Origin: Limonium bicolor
Lineage: Eukaryota > Streptophyta > Magnoliopsida > Caryophyllales > Plumbaginaceae
Length of the DNA stretch: 64,000 bases
Reading direction: 5' to 3'
Assembly (NCBI GenBank): GCA_023374045.1
Contig: CM041776.1
Coordinates: 318,395,925-318,459,924, forward strand
Position 1 is the first letter of the stretch, and every line of letters begins with the position of its first letter. A model generated the notes under the pieces. It ran no database searches and was not told the DNA's origin. It worked only from the letters and a program-made list of their open reading frames with translations. The position numbers and the translations under genes are program-made. Below are positions 1-12,745 of the stretch, one piece after another.

Positions 1-79
1 AAATATAGCTTTTTAAGAGATTCGTTTTGCGCTTCCTACAGCTCCATTAAGAACTATATCTTGATTAACTATAATGCAG

Positions 80-3000
80 AGAAAATGAGCAGCTATCCAA
101 ATACGGAGACACTAAGTCTGCTAGGGGAATAATGCTTGCTGAACTGAAAAAGTTGATTGAGGCAAATCCTCTGTTCCGTGACAAGCTTCAGTTTCCTACA
201 CTGAAAAACTCCAGATTAAGGACATTAATTAATCAGAGGTCCGCTTATACATTTGGTTGGTTGTTCTTCCTCACAAGTTTTATTCTCTTGAAAATGTTCT
301 TAATTCCTTGTGTTTTGTCTGTAGTTTGAATTGGCAGCATCAGCTTTGCAAGAACCCACGTCCAAATCCAGATATTAAGACCCTTTTTGTTGACCATACT
401 TGTGGTCCTCCTAATGGAGCTCGTGCCCCTTCTCCTGTAACTAATCCACTGATTAGTGCTGCTATTCCCAAGCCTGGGGCATTTCCTCTTGGCGCTCATG
501 GGGTAATTAACAGAGTCCATTACATGCAGTTGATTTGAAGATCACACACCCCTGATTTCCCTTATGAATTATTGCAGCCATTTCAGCCTGCACCTGCAGC
601 TTTATCTACCTCTCTTGCTGGGTGGATGGCAAATCCTACTCCCGTACCTCATCCAGCAGCTTCCGCGGGACCTATGAGTCTGGGTGCCCCTAACAGTGCA
701 TGTATGTGCTGCTGCACCACTTTTTTTTTTAAGTAATGAACATGTATTTATACTTTTTTTTAGCTAAGTGCATTCTGGTACAGGAAGGTGTGTTCTATTT
801 TCCATTGGGTATTGTTGAATAATGACATATAAGTTGCAATTCTCTGAAAAGCAGTATCCTTCAGTGGTTTCTTTCCTTATTAATGTTCAGACTTCTTATC
901 CAATTGCACTTGCACTCATCAATTTCTTGTCACCTGTATGTGGGTTTGATACTTCGCAGCAGCTCTGTTGAAGCGTCCTAGGACTCCTCCTAATACTGCC
1001 GCCATTGATTACCAAACAGCTGATTCAGAACATGTTTTGAAAAGAACACGAGCTTTTGGAGTATCAGATGAAGTATGCATCTCTATGTTATTTATAGTTA
1101 ATAACTAGCTAGGACGTGTTACATTATTTATATCACCTTGCTCTAGGATTCCAGAGGAGTAACGTCAAGAGGCTGCTTGACAAACTGTGTCTTTGATTAT
1201 TATAGGAGATGAGTTTTCTGTTGATATGTAGATTTATGTCGACCAATTTTGTTTTTTCTCTATGGTAAAGCTGTAGATTCTGATACTGAGCATATGAAGC
1301 GGCTAAACTAGTATAAGATTCACTCAGTACAAGAAATGCTATATTTATCTGAAATATTTTATGCACTTTTGATTAACACATTTTTTTTGAGTCCCACATT
1401 TGTTTTTTGGTGTTTGATAACATGTGTGGTTGCTGAAGGATAATAGAACATGCAAAGCCGAAAGAAATTTAGTTTTGAATCATATGTTTCTGCTTTTGGT
1501 GGTCGCTAAGAAACTGTTGCTGTGCAACCTGCCTAATGGTTTATTTGGGTAATGCCTATTCAGGTCAACAATCTGCCAATCAATATTTTGCCTGTTTCGT
1601 ACAATACCCAAAACCATGGTCAAAGTTCATACTCTTCAGACGAGTTGCCAAAGAATGTTGTAATAAATCTGCCTCAGGGTTCTGCTGTCAAGAGTCTGGA
1701 TTTCCATCCTCTACAGCCAATTCTGCTGCTAGGTTAGTTTAGTCCAATGAAATGATAGTTGTTTTCTATTTAATGCCCTTGTGAATGGTTTATTTTATAT
1801 GACTCATTCATTGGGCTTGGATTCTTTTCTGGATTTTTAGTGGGCACAAACATTGGTGATATCATGGTTTGGGAGTTAGTTACCGGGAAAAAGGTGGCTT
1901 CTATCAAATTTAAGGTCTGGGATCTTGCTGCATGTACTATGCCTCTGCAGGTTTGTCCTACTGATTGCTTTAACTTATCCTTGGTTTTGGGTATACCTTG
2001 GCCAATCTTACATCTCCACTGAATTTCTCTAACAGGCATCTTTAGCCAGTGACTACACTGTGGCAGTTAACCGGGCGATGTGGAGTCCTGATGGTGCAAC
2101 TTTTGGTGCGTGCGTGTTCACAATTTGTGGCTTTTATTTTGGTCGATATGGTTATTTTCTGAATAGGCATATTTACTGATTTGTCTGTATGATATTTTCT
2201 TTTTCCAACTCAGGTGTTGCTTACTCCAAGCATCTAGTGCATCTTTACTCTTACAATGGCTCTGGTGATCTTAGAAACCACCTAGAGGTTTGTTATTGTT
2301 TTTGCGTTATTGCATTGTTCATGATCTGCTGATATTTTTTCAAGCTTAATTTAACGAACTCCAATCTACTATATTTTGCAGATTGAAGCTCATACTGGCA
2401 GTGTCAATGATCTTGCCTTTTCCTATCCAAACAAGCAACTAAGTGTTGTCACTTGTGGAGATGACAAGCTTATTAAAGTACTTACTGTGCTCTAGCTGAT
2501 CAAGTAGGAAGTTCATGAACTTATCGATTTTACGTGAAGATTTTTTTCTTATGATAGTGCTCTTATTTTCCAGGTATGGGATGCAGTCTCTGGTGTTAAG
2601 CAGTACACTTTTGAGGGTCATGAAGCACCAGTGCATTCTGTTTGCCCACATCACAAGGAGAACATTCAGGTATTAATCAAGAGTATGCCAATCCATCACA
2701 TCCTTTAGGGGGTATTGCTACTTGGCCTTTATTTAGTGGAGGAATATTGTTACACTAGTAAGACCATCTAATTACCTATTGTTAGGGCTTTGTGGTTGTT
2801 GGTTCTGTGAGATTATGATATGCATGGTGTGATTTAGTTGTTACTGTGTGTACAACATATAGGAGAGAGTAGTTTATCTTGAATATTGTCTTTTTTACTG
2901 TCTTCCAGTTCATTTTCTCAACTGCTACTGATGGGAAAATCAAGGCATGGCTCTACGATAATCAAGGTTCAAGAGTAGACTATGATGCTCCTGGTCATTC

Positions 3001-5952
3001 ATCTACCTCCATGGCTTACAGTGCGGATGGATCAAGGTCTATCTCATCTCTTTCTATATCTTTTATTTTCTCCCAGTAGTCTTTTGTATCCCTTTTCAGA
3101 TGTTTTGGGTTATGCATGCAGCTCAATGTTAATGCATCTGTTCGTTTTCTTCTTGCAGATTATTTTCGTGTGGCACCAACAAAGAAGGTGAGTCATTTCT
3201 CGTGGAATGGAATGAGAGTGAAGGCGCGATCAAGCGCTCATACCATGGCCTCGGAAAACAGTCTGTTGGAATTGTGCAATTCGATACTACAAGGAACAGA
3301 TTCCTGGCTGCCGGGGATGAGTTTTTGGTTAAGTTCTGGGATATGGATAGTCTCAATCCATTGACTACCATTGATGCAGAGGGTGGACTTCCGGTAATCT
3401 TTAGATAGGTCCATATTCCTTCGCTATAAAATTATGTTTCTGACCAAGACCTGCCTAACTTGCTTTGAGTCTTTGAATATTATTCAGGCTTCTCCTTGCA
3501 TTCGGTTTAACAAGGATGGTGTGCTGTTAGCTGTTTCCACAAGTGATAATGGCGTCAAAGTTTTAGCAAATGCAGATGGATTTAGGCTTTTGAGAAATGT
3601 GGAAAATCTTCCATTTGATCCTTCCAGAGTGGCTTCTGGTTCTGTTGTAAAAGTAGTTATTCCCTACCTGTTTTGCTACTTTACCCTTCTCTTTCTCTTT
3701 ATTAGTATTTGGGTCTATGCTTTACTTGGCTGATGTACATGTTTCCCTTGCAGCCTCCCCAGCTAGGAGCTTTCCCCCCTGCAAACACAGCTCTCCCTGC
3801 TACCATTGCTGACCGAACTGCTCTTGTGGCCGCTTCAATGGGGATGGTCTGTATCTAATATTGAGCTGTACCTAATTCCTTGGGCTGGGTTCTTTCTGCT
3901 CATGAGTGTTGAATGGCTGTCTTTTTTTGGAGTTGTTGCAGGCTGTTGATAACGGAAGCTCGATTGATGTAAAACCAAGGATTGATGAATCTTTTGACAA
4001 AGCAAAGGTTTGGAAACTTACTGTCATCAATGAGTCATCTCAGTGCCGTTTGCTCAGGCTTCCTGATACTGTATCAACAATGAAGGTAAGGGGCTATTTA
4101 CAGTGCAACCTTCTCTTATAGTTTTGCCTATACATCCCAGCTTTCCGTGTCTTTGCTTTCAAAGAACCTCTGCTCTTAGCTCCTTTGTATGTTATGTCTA
4201 CTCCTTTCAGGTTTCAAGGTTGATTTACACTAATACTGGTCTTGCGATTTTGGCATTAGCATCTAATGCTGTACATAAATTGTGGAAATGGCAGAGAAGT
4301 GATAGGAACTTGACTGGCAAGGTACTAATTAACTGTTCAAGGTTGCCTCTTCTAGGTGGTTATGAATTCATATTGATGATGCTTATTCTGGCAGGCTACT
4401 GCGAGTCTTATTCCTCAATTATGGCAGCCTCCAAGTGGAATCTTGATGACCAATGATTTAAGTGACAGAAATCCGGAAGAGGCTGTGTCATGTTTTGCAC
4501 TATCCAAAAATGATTCTTATGTCATGTCAGCTTCTGGGGGGAAAATCTCCTTGTTTAATATGATGACTTTCAAGGTATATTTCTTATACGTTCTGTGTCC
4601 TGGATTTATATATGCAAGGACAAAACGTCTGTAGTTTCTTTAATCAATGTGTAGTTTAATTGCAGAAAAGTGTCAATATTGTTTCAGAAAGGGGCTTGAA
4701 ACATGAAAAAAGAGTCGGAAAACTTGCTGGTCTCATATATTCTGTTTAATATTTTGGTTTTTAAAATATTGTTTTTAATCCTGACAGACCATGACAACTT
4801 TCATGCCACCTCCTCCTGCCGCCACATTTCTGGAATTCCATCCTCAAGATAACAATATCTTAGCTATAGGCATGGAAGATTCCTCTATACAAATCTACAA
4901 TGTTCGAGTTGATGAGGTTTGTGGGGGAAGATCTTGATTTTTGGTCACTTTTTCATACCAGTGAAACTCTGGACTATGGATTTAGTAATGACTTGTCTTC
5001 TGCAGGTCAAGTCTAAGTTGAAAGGACATCAAAAAAGAATTACAGGGCTGGCCTTTTCCAACACCTTGAATGTCCTTGTATCTTCAGGAGCTGATGCTCA
5101 GGTATCGACATTGGGTACAGTGGCAATTTTGATGGGATTAAAAAACTAAGTACGGGAGGAAAGAGGAGAAAATATTGACAACTGCTGGTTCTTTCTGCAG
5201 TTGTGTGTGTGGAGTATGGATGGCTGGGATAAAATAGCCTCTAAGTATTTGCAAATTCCTAGTGGCCGAACCGTGGCTCCTCTTGCTGAGACAAAGGTTC
5301 AATTCCATCAAGACCAAATACATTTGCTGGCTGTGCACGAAACTCAAATAGCCATATATGAAGCCCCAAAACTTGATTGCCTCAAGCAGGTAACCGAGTC
5401 TGAATGCATCAAGTCAATATTCATCGCAACAGTAATGCTTTTTCTCGTTCATATTTGAGTATCGAGTCATCAAATTATTCACATTATTCAGTGGGTTCCG
5501 CAAGAGAGAGGCCCCATCACGCACGCTACCTACACCTGTGATAGCCAGTCAATATATGTAAGCTTTGAAGACGGAAGTATCAGTGTTCTCACTGCTTCGA
5601 ATCTGAGATTGAGATGCAGAATTAACCCTTCTTCCTACTTGTCTCCGAACTCAAGGTGAGCAAGCGCTTTTTATATGCTGTTATACCTCTCCCTACCTGC
5701 TCTTTCAGCTAAATCTAAAAACACTACCATTTCTCCTGCTTCAACAGTATGAGGGTATTCCCTGTTGTAATAGCAGCTCACCCAACAGAACCTAACCAGT
5801 TTGCGCTTGGACTGACTGATGGTGGAGTTTTTGTGTTGGAGCCATTAGAATCAGAAGGCCAATGGGGAATGGCCCCTCCTGCTGAAAATGGTGCCGGGAC
5901 CAGCAAAGCTGCTAACACAGCTAATGCTGAACAACCTCAGAGTCAGAGATGA
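80..5952 (+). CDS. TPR3: TOPLESS-related transcriptional corepressor, TPR3-like (5'-partial, 22 exons in window)
   Basis: Nuclear Groucho/Tup1-type corepressor that binds EAR-motif repressors and recruits histone deacetylases (family knowledge). Exons read from GT-AG borders with consistent phase: 80-238, 325-502, 578-701, 960-1072, 1564-1732, 1841-1950, 2036-2105, 2214-2287, 2382-2477, 2574-2669, 2909-3036, 3159-3393, 3488-3652, 3754-3846, 3942-4085, 4211-4321, 4395-4574, 4788-4916, 5006-5101, 5201-5389, 5492-5655, 5748-5952. They encode about 1008 residues; the family has about 1130, so some 120 N-terminal residues (LisH, most of CTLH) lie left of the window. Visible are the end of the TOPLESS domain (ELKKLIEANPLFRDKLQFP), the Pro-rich linker, and the WD40 propellers (KVWDLAACTMPLQ, ALSKNDSYVMSASGGKISLF, SSGADAQLCVW). 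Linker wording such as LPKNV and KFWDMDS is nearer TPR3 than TPL/TPR1; the paralogue call is from memory. No frame break was seen. Confidence 0.95.
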
Positions 5953-7210
5953 TCTCTCTCACGCTCGCGCGCGCTCTAATCTTCATTGTTAAAATATGGG
6001 TCTGCAAATTTGTTCGTTGTGATCTTGTTCTTGGGATTGTTGCATAAGTTTCCAAGGGGAAATTAAGCTGGAAGCTTCTGGTGAAGCTCATTTTTTTGTT
6101 GTTTTAGGAGTTTAGGAGTAGTTGTTCTGTTAGGTCTGACTAGATATCTGCTTTCAGATTCTTAGTTTAGGGTTTAATAATTTTTTATTTTTTTTTCTGG
6201 AAATTGTAGTTTAGGTTTTGAAGCCCTGATGGTAGCATTAATGTAGGAATTTGGTAGCATAGAATTATTGTTCCCGTCCACCCCTCGCTAAATATGGCAA
6301 GTGTATTTAGTCCTTGTAACTTGGCGCTGTTTCTGCCTTTATATCTACATATTACAAAGAGGACACACCTGAGTTTCGTATCGTTTCGTTTGGTGGCCGT
6401 GATCCCGCCATGCGCTCGCTCGTTTGTCTTTTGTTTTGTTTTTGAGGTCAGTCGTTTATAGTCGACAATGGTTTGTAATTTTCCCGCACAAAAAGAGTGC
6501 AATAGTGGAAGTAGTAGTTACAGTAAGCTGTACCGGTACTGTTTTGTTTTTGAGGTCAGTGATAATGTATAAACTAGCTCAAACTTTGACAAAAAAAAAT
6601 GGGGTCTATATCTTATCGTAGAGGATACATCCATTGTAATGTCGCTCTCCCTAAGTCTTACGATCATCAGGATCCGTGCATCAGAAAGTTATTAGACTCC
6701 ATAAAATCGTTTAGTTAGTCCGCCCCCAAATCTCAGACTCCAATCTTAAATCTCTTGTCTTAAAATAACACTACTTTTCTTCCAAGGCAATCCGAAGAAG
6801 AGAAAAAAAAAAAAACAGAATAAATCAAATTGTTTTCTTAATTTAATTGATTATGTCTGTTGTTTTGTAGTTGTTTTATTCTGGTTGTTTTATATGTGAC
6901 AGTATGTTATTGAAGTAGAACATTGATCCACGCTGGTATCACCCTTTAATACTACATTTATACCATTAAATATGCCACATATATGCCAAGATCGAACAAC
7001 AACTAATCGTATGTAGACACTTGTTAGAATGTCACAAAAGGAAGGTGACTCTGCCCTAGAGTCTCCCTGCTGATTTAATTAAACATTTTTTATTACATGT
7101 TTCTTTTTTCAAAACACTATAAATAATTTTTCAAAAAAACTTAAAATTTAGAGTATGCACATAACAAATAAAGAAAATAATATATTTTCAAAAAAAATAA
7201 ATAAAGAAAA
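5953..7210. other. 3' UTR of the TPR gene, then intergenic DNA
   Basis: The first 300-400 bases after the stop are T-rich and are probably the 3' UTR; no clear poly(A) signal could be singled out. A roughly 20-bp direct repeat (TTTTGTTTTTGAGGTCAGT) occurs near 6434 and 6541. No gene was seen in the rest. Confidence 0.5.
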
Positions 7211-8440
7211 GGGAAATTTCACGATATACCCCCGAGGTTTGAGCGAATTTTACAAGATACCCCCGAGGTTTCATTTTTATTACAAGATACCCCCGAGGTT
7301 TTATTTTTTTTACAATATACCCCTGAGGTTTCATTTTCATTATGATATACCCCTGAAGTTTCAATTTTATTACAAGATGCCCCTCAGTCAGATTCCTCAT
7401 TTTCATAATTAACTTTTTTTTATCACAGAGTTATAGTTTGGGGGCTCGTAGTCAAAGATACCTTAACCTTGAGGTGGTTACCAATAATTATAATAAACAC
7501 AAGGGGGTTAACTGTAATATCCCAAATCCTCAAGGGGTTATGAGCAATTTACTCAATAAAATGCTCAAAAAAAATTAAAGTACATATAAAATTTGACATC
7601 AATATCAAAAAAATGAATATAATTAAATAAACAAAAAACAAAAAATTTAATAAATGGAAATGACTAAAAAATTAAAATTAAATTATTTTGAAAAATAAAC
7701 ATAACTTGTTAGGGAGTTACCTAGATATATGTTAAAAATCTAAAAATGTATAACAATAATATGAAGAATATTAAAAGCAACAGTTTCATATAATACATAG
7801 AAAAAATCATCATTTAAATTAGAAAATAAAGTATAAAAACCATAAAATATGATCATTCTCTTGTGATTATTAATATCAAATAATATATTTGTTAATAAAC
7901 TTATACTATAATTAATAAAATTATTTAATAATTTCTTGTATTTAATATAATTATTATAAAAAAATTTACGATTTTAAGTCACCACTATAATATTTTTTAA
8001 ATAATATAACAACATAAGTTTTCTAAATAGTTTTTTTTGTTTAGTCATTTCTATTTATTTTAAACTTTTTATGATTCTAATTTTATATACTTTTATTTAT
8101 GTTTTTTAAATTGAATTAAAATTTTAATTGATCTTTAATTTTTATGTGTATTTTGTTCATATTTTAAATTTTTTAAAAAATTGACCATAAACCCATGAGG
8201 TTATTACGGGGCATAGGGTGCGAGGGTAAATTAGGATATGAAAAATATAATTTATCAGAATCTGAACAGGGGCATCTCGTAAAAAAATTGAAATCTCAGG
8301 GGTATATCGTAATGAAAATGATACCTTAGGGGTATATCGTAAAAAAATTGAAACCTCAGGGGTATCTCATAATAAAAATGAAACCTCGGGGGTATCTCAT
8401 GAAATTCGCTCAAACCTCGGGGTATATCGTGAAATTTCCC
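7211..8440. mobile_element. MULE-like foldback element with long terminal inverted repeats
   Basis: The left end (GGGAAATTTCACGATATACC) is the reverse complement of the right end, and the inverted match continues inward through several ~30-bp subterminal units carrying the core ATACCCC-GAGGTTT. Flanks are taaagaaaa (7202-7210) and taaacaaaa (8441-8449), a 9-bp duplication with one mismatch, the length expected of Mutator-like elements. The interior is AT-rich and has no transposase, so it is non-autonomous. The AT-rich flank makes the TSD weaker evidence than the TIRs. Confidence 0.8.
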
Positions 8441-8497
8441 TAAACAAAATATAACTCAAAAGCAGCTTTTAACTTACTATGAACAAAATCGCAGAAA

Positions 8498-8584
8498 ATG
8501 GAAATTCTTCCGCCGCTGGCTTCATTTCGCTGCAGCTACACCAAAGCTGGAACTGATGGAGTATATGGAGAAAGGTGGAGATGA
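8498..8584 (+). promoter_or_regulatory. Possible 28-codon upstream ORF in the ARP6 5' region
   Basis: An ATG at 8498 opens 28 codons and stops at TGA 8584, 188 bases upstream of the ARP6 start. If the transcript begins further upstream, this is a uORF. The transcription start is not visible, so it may simply be promoter. The rest of 8441-8772 holds no other recognised feature. Confidence 0.3.
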
Positions 8585-8772
8585 TCATGCAGAAGACGAC
8601 GGGAGGATGAGAATAAAATTCCCCAAACCCTCCTCCGAAGCGCGGCACTCGGCTGAAGCAGTCGCTCGCTTATTTCGCTAACAAATTCGTCTCTCAAAGG
8701 GTGACAGGAAAGTCACCATTCTCATACTTGTGTATTCAGCTTCTTTTCAATCTTCAACTCATTAAGGGGGTA

Positions 8773-10784
8773 ATGTCCACCTCCAACGTTATCATCCTGG
8801 ATAATGGGGGCGGCTACATAAAAATCGGAGTCGCAGGCGAGCGTGACCCGACCTCCATTGTCCCCAACTGCGCCGCCCGTCCTCCTTCGTATTCTTCCGC
8901 CGCCAGCACCACTGCCACTCCCTCACCCATCTCCAGCCGGACTGCCTCTAAGAACCTCCTCTACGCCGACGAGGTCTCCGCCACCGATCCAGCATCTCTA
9001 AACCTACGCCGCCCCTACGACCGCGGCTACCTAATCAATCCGGAGCTTCAACGCGACATCTGGTCACACCTCTTCCGCTCCCTCCCCTCTACACCCTCAA
9101 CATCCTCCCTCCTCCTCACCCAACCCCCATTCGCTTTCTCCATCCCTTCCGTTCGCCGATCCATCTTCGAGCTCGTGTTTGAGGACTTCGCCTTCCGGTC
9201 ACTCTACGTTTCCGACTCCGCCTCCTTGGTGCACCTGTACGAAGCTAGCCGGAACCCTAATGGCATCGTATCCAGAGCTCAGTGTAGCCTTGTAGTCGAC
9301 TGCGGATTCTCGTTTATTCACTGTTCACCCGTGTTTCAGAACTTCACGCTCAATTATGCTGTCAAGAGGCTTGATTTGGGTGGGAAGGCGCTCACGAATT
9401 ACCTCAAGGAGTTGGTGTCGTATCGGGCGGTAAATGTGATGGATGAAACTATGATTATTGATGATGTTAAGGAGAAGCTCTGCTTTGTATCGCTTGATGT
9501 TGCTCGTGATTTGAAGATTGCTAGGTGGGTGGGTTCTTCTGTCAGAACTTTACTATTACTACCCTTGACAAGCTGCTACTGTGTTTATTTACAAATTGGT
9601 GTTGAAGATGCAAAATTTTTGAAATCGAACTTTAGTTCTGATGTAACACTTCAATACGCTTTTTTGGCTAATTACAATTTCAAACTGTTTATCAGGAAAT
9701 CTGGGCGAGACAATCTTTTCAGGTCCACTTATGTCCTTCCTGACGGTGTTACTCACACTCGAGGTTTTGTAAAAGACATGGATGACGCGAAGAGGTACCT
9801 TAGCCTTTACGACGAGGCTAAAACTAACGATCCTGAGAACTCAAAGGATGGTGAAGATGAAGTTGACAGGCCTGAAAAGCGAAGAAGAGCTGAACCGCCA
9901 AAGAATGTAACATGCCTGGCTTTTCGGTTTAATGTTTTTTTGACACTAAACCTCTATGTATTCTTATCAGAGTTGACATCTTTTTTGTATATAGGAGTTT
10001 AACCTAACAAACGAGCGCTTCCTTGTTCCAGAGATGATCTTTCATCCTGCGGATTTGGGTCAGTTCACATTTCTATCAATATTTTACTAGTGAGTTGAGA
10101 ATCTGATCTGCTGCAATGTTCAACAAGTTTATGAATATGCTCAAGTCTTTTGGGGGTGGATATTTAACAGGAATGAATGAGGCTGGACTAGCTGAGTGCA
10201 TAGTTCGATCTGTCAATTCTTGCAATTCCCTGTTACACCCACTTTTGTATGAGAGGTACCGAGCCATTTGACTGCCATGCTCTAGTTAGTTGCAAAATTG
10301 AGAAATCTTGTAGCTTTACTTATAGTTATTTTCGGTGCTTGTTACTTCAGCATCATATTGACCGGTGGAAGCACATTATTTCCTCGGTTTGCTGAAAGAC
10401 TGTAAGTTTCTTCTGGGTTTTTGGTTAGAAGTAATTGATGAGCATTTGGTCCAAGTTCTGTTTGTATATAAGAACTAATTTTGCTTTATTTGTTTTGATG
10501 CAGAAGAATGGAGCTCAGACCTCTTGTTCCTGATGATTACCGGGTGAAAATAACCACTCAAGAAGAGTAAGTAGCTGAGTTATGGTATATCCCTAAGAGA
10601 AGAACAATATGACCTCTTTATCTAAGACGATAACAATGAACTTGTCTTTTTTAGTCCTATGTTAGGGATTTGGCGAGGTGGATCACTCCTGGCCTCGAGT
10701 CCTGAATTTGAACCTATGTGTGTAACCAAAGCTGACTATGAAGAGCTTGGATCTGCTAGGTGTAGCAGAAGATTCTTCCTGTAA
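8773..10784 (+). CDS. ARP6: Actin-related protein 6 (ARP6), SWR1 complex subunit
   Basis: ARP6 is a nuclear actin-fold subunit of the SWR1 complex, which exchanges H2A for H2A.Z; in Arabidopsis it is SUF3/ESD1 and affects flowering time and temperature responses (established knowledge). Seven exons join in phase: 8773-9524, 9696-9906, 9995-10058, 10171-10255, 10351-10401, 10504-10566, 10655-10784, giving 451 residues (about 421 in Arabidopsis). Recognisable stretches are the N-terminal LDNGGGYIKIG nucleotide loop, RPYDRGYLINPELQRDIWSH, SLVVDCGFSF, KELVSYRAVNVMDET, STYVLPDGVTHT, IILTGGSTLFPRF and the C-terminal GSARCSRRFF. The ATG at 8773 is chosen because the protein there begins like other ARP6 proteins; the frame is open upstream to 8701 but has no earlier ATG. 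Extra length lies in Ser/Ala/Pro-rich sequence near residues 35-60 and in an acidic to basic insert before exon 3. Intron 1 is 171 bp and has no in-frame stop. Confidence 0.96.
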
Positions 10785-11883
10785 TCTTGAGCTCAAGAAA
10801 TGGGTAATAGTGGATCAAATTCTCAATTATTCTGCCTTTACTTCAAATGTGAACTGGTAAGGTTTACATGTATGGATTTCTCTTTCTTTTCATGAATGGA
10901 AAGAAAGAGAAGGAAAAGGTAAGGAAAGTACATCCTCTAGATGTTATTGCTTTCTGAATACTTCTTGAAGACCATGATCAGGGGTTCAGGTGATCTCCTG
11001 AGAAGCCAGAACATAATGTTTAGACATTGAAGAGAAGGGCCTCAAGAGATATTTCTGCTAGGATATACATGGTATTTTGGGACCAAGAAGATAACCAGTG
11101 GCTTGTGTTGCTGTTTGTTTGTCTCCAACCTGAACTCTTTTGGACCAGACTCTTCTAATGATGGAATCCCGAATAGGATACAATTGTAACCTAACCATGT
11201 AACTTGTCCCTGTGCCTGATTGCTCCCAACTTTTTGCTTCTGATTGGTATTCTTATTTTTGGGTGATATGAACTTTCTTGGTTGGATATGTGCTACTCTT
11301 GCTGTTATTAGCCAGCCTTCTCAGACAGGACAGTTGATCAGTGGACGTGTGATCCTGAGTTATATCAGAAAGCTGGACGCTGGTTATTATTATGGACGCT
11401 GTTTATTTTAATTATCCCATCTCAGTGTGTGCGTTGAGAACAGGCAACGAATTGTAATCTGGAACTGACTTAACATATTTGATTATAACTGAATGCGCCG
11501 GGGTCATTTGTCCTGTTTTATGAATCTTTTGTTTTTAAGGCCCAAAGGAGGCTCTCCTGCAGTTATTTATTGTTTTAAACTTCCTGAGGGCAAGCACAGC
11601 TGGTTATGCTAGGTTAAGAGCATCAACATCTAAGAATCTATCCGTTCTCAAGTGAATTAAAAAAAAATGACATGGAGAATTAGGTGGAAGAAAGAACATT
11701 GAGTTTCTCATGGTTTCTTGGAAAAGGAACCTGTAAGGTATTCTTACACATTCCAGTGCGACAATGCAAAAGTAAAACATGTGAGAAAATAATAAAAAAT
11801 TAAAATGTAAAACTTGGATATATAAATAATAAAATATAATGAAGTGACATATTACAATATTGGGAAGAATTAGGGAAGGTAAT
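10785..11883. other. ARP6 3' UTR and intergenic DNA
   Basis: Non-coding sequence follows the ARP6 stop and becomes more AT-rich after about 11650. No ORF of note, repeat or RNA gene was recognised. The 3' UTR end is not determined. Confidence 0.4.
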
Positions 11884-12745
11884 TAGAGATGTCCATGAAT
11901 CGGATTCGGATTGGGTGAAGTATCACCCGTATCTGTCAGCCGGATATATCATTCATCATATGTCCATCCGTCACCTGTTTATTCTTCATCTGTCCATCCG
12001 TCATCCGCGGGTGGATCGGGTGATAAACAATAACTTTTATAATAGTAATGAATATAAATTATTTTTGTATTGCTAAAGGTAAAATTTCTTTGTATTTTAA
12101 GTAACTTTACTCCAACGTAACTAAATATTCCACCAATATCAATAAAAAAATAAATATAATTTTGCGTTGTATGAGAGAGACAACAAAAATGGAATGTATT
12201 GTTTAGTTTTCTCAAAAAAAATCTATAAAATTTGTTTGGTTACTTGAAATAAAACAAGGTGTAACTTTAAACGGATGACGGGTCGGGTGATAAACGGATG
12301 ACGGATGACGGATGACGGGTCGGGTGATAAACAAGGTGACCTGATCCGATCCGTCACTCGATCATCCGTCACCCGTTTACCTAACTCGTCACTCGTATGT
12401 ATTATATTAAATAAAAAACATACTTATCCAATATTTGTTGAGATAGTTTGGAAATATTTTGGTTAATATTCTATGTTTTGAGTATGTTATTGACATTAGT
12501 TTATATGATATGTATTATTGAACAAATATGAATGATTTTTTTAAAAAATAAGCTTATATAAGGTGTTAAAGACTAAAAATGCTTGCTGAAAAAAAAGGGT
12601 GACGGGTGATGGGTGATGAAGCTGCGGGTGGCGGGTCGGGTGATGCGAGTGAAAAACGGGTGATGGGTCGGGTGTGTGAGTGAAAAACGGGTGATGGGTT
12701 GGGTGAAGCGTCTACTAACCCGAACTCAACCCGTTGCCATCCTTA
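11884..12745. mobile_element. Non-autonomous hAT-like element, GGGTGA-rich family, copy 1
   Basis: The left end TAGAGATGTCCATGAA and the inverted right end TAAGGATGGCAACGGG resemble hAT termini. Subterminal sequence is packed with GGGTGA/TCACCC motifs on both sides, and the core is AT-rich. The core (around 12380-12590) matches 18470-18660, so this and the element at 18291 are one family. No clean 8-bp TSD was found. No transposase. Confidence 0.6.

Noticed and set aside
245..520. Minus-strand ORF opposite TPR exon 2
   Set aside because: Antisense to a confirmed exon, with no recognisable content.
7155..7412. 85-codon plus-strand and 72-codon minus-strand ORFs
   Set aside because: They translate the direct ~30-bp units of the foldback element's left terminus.
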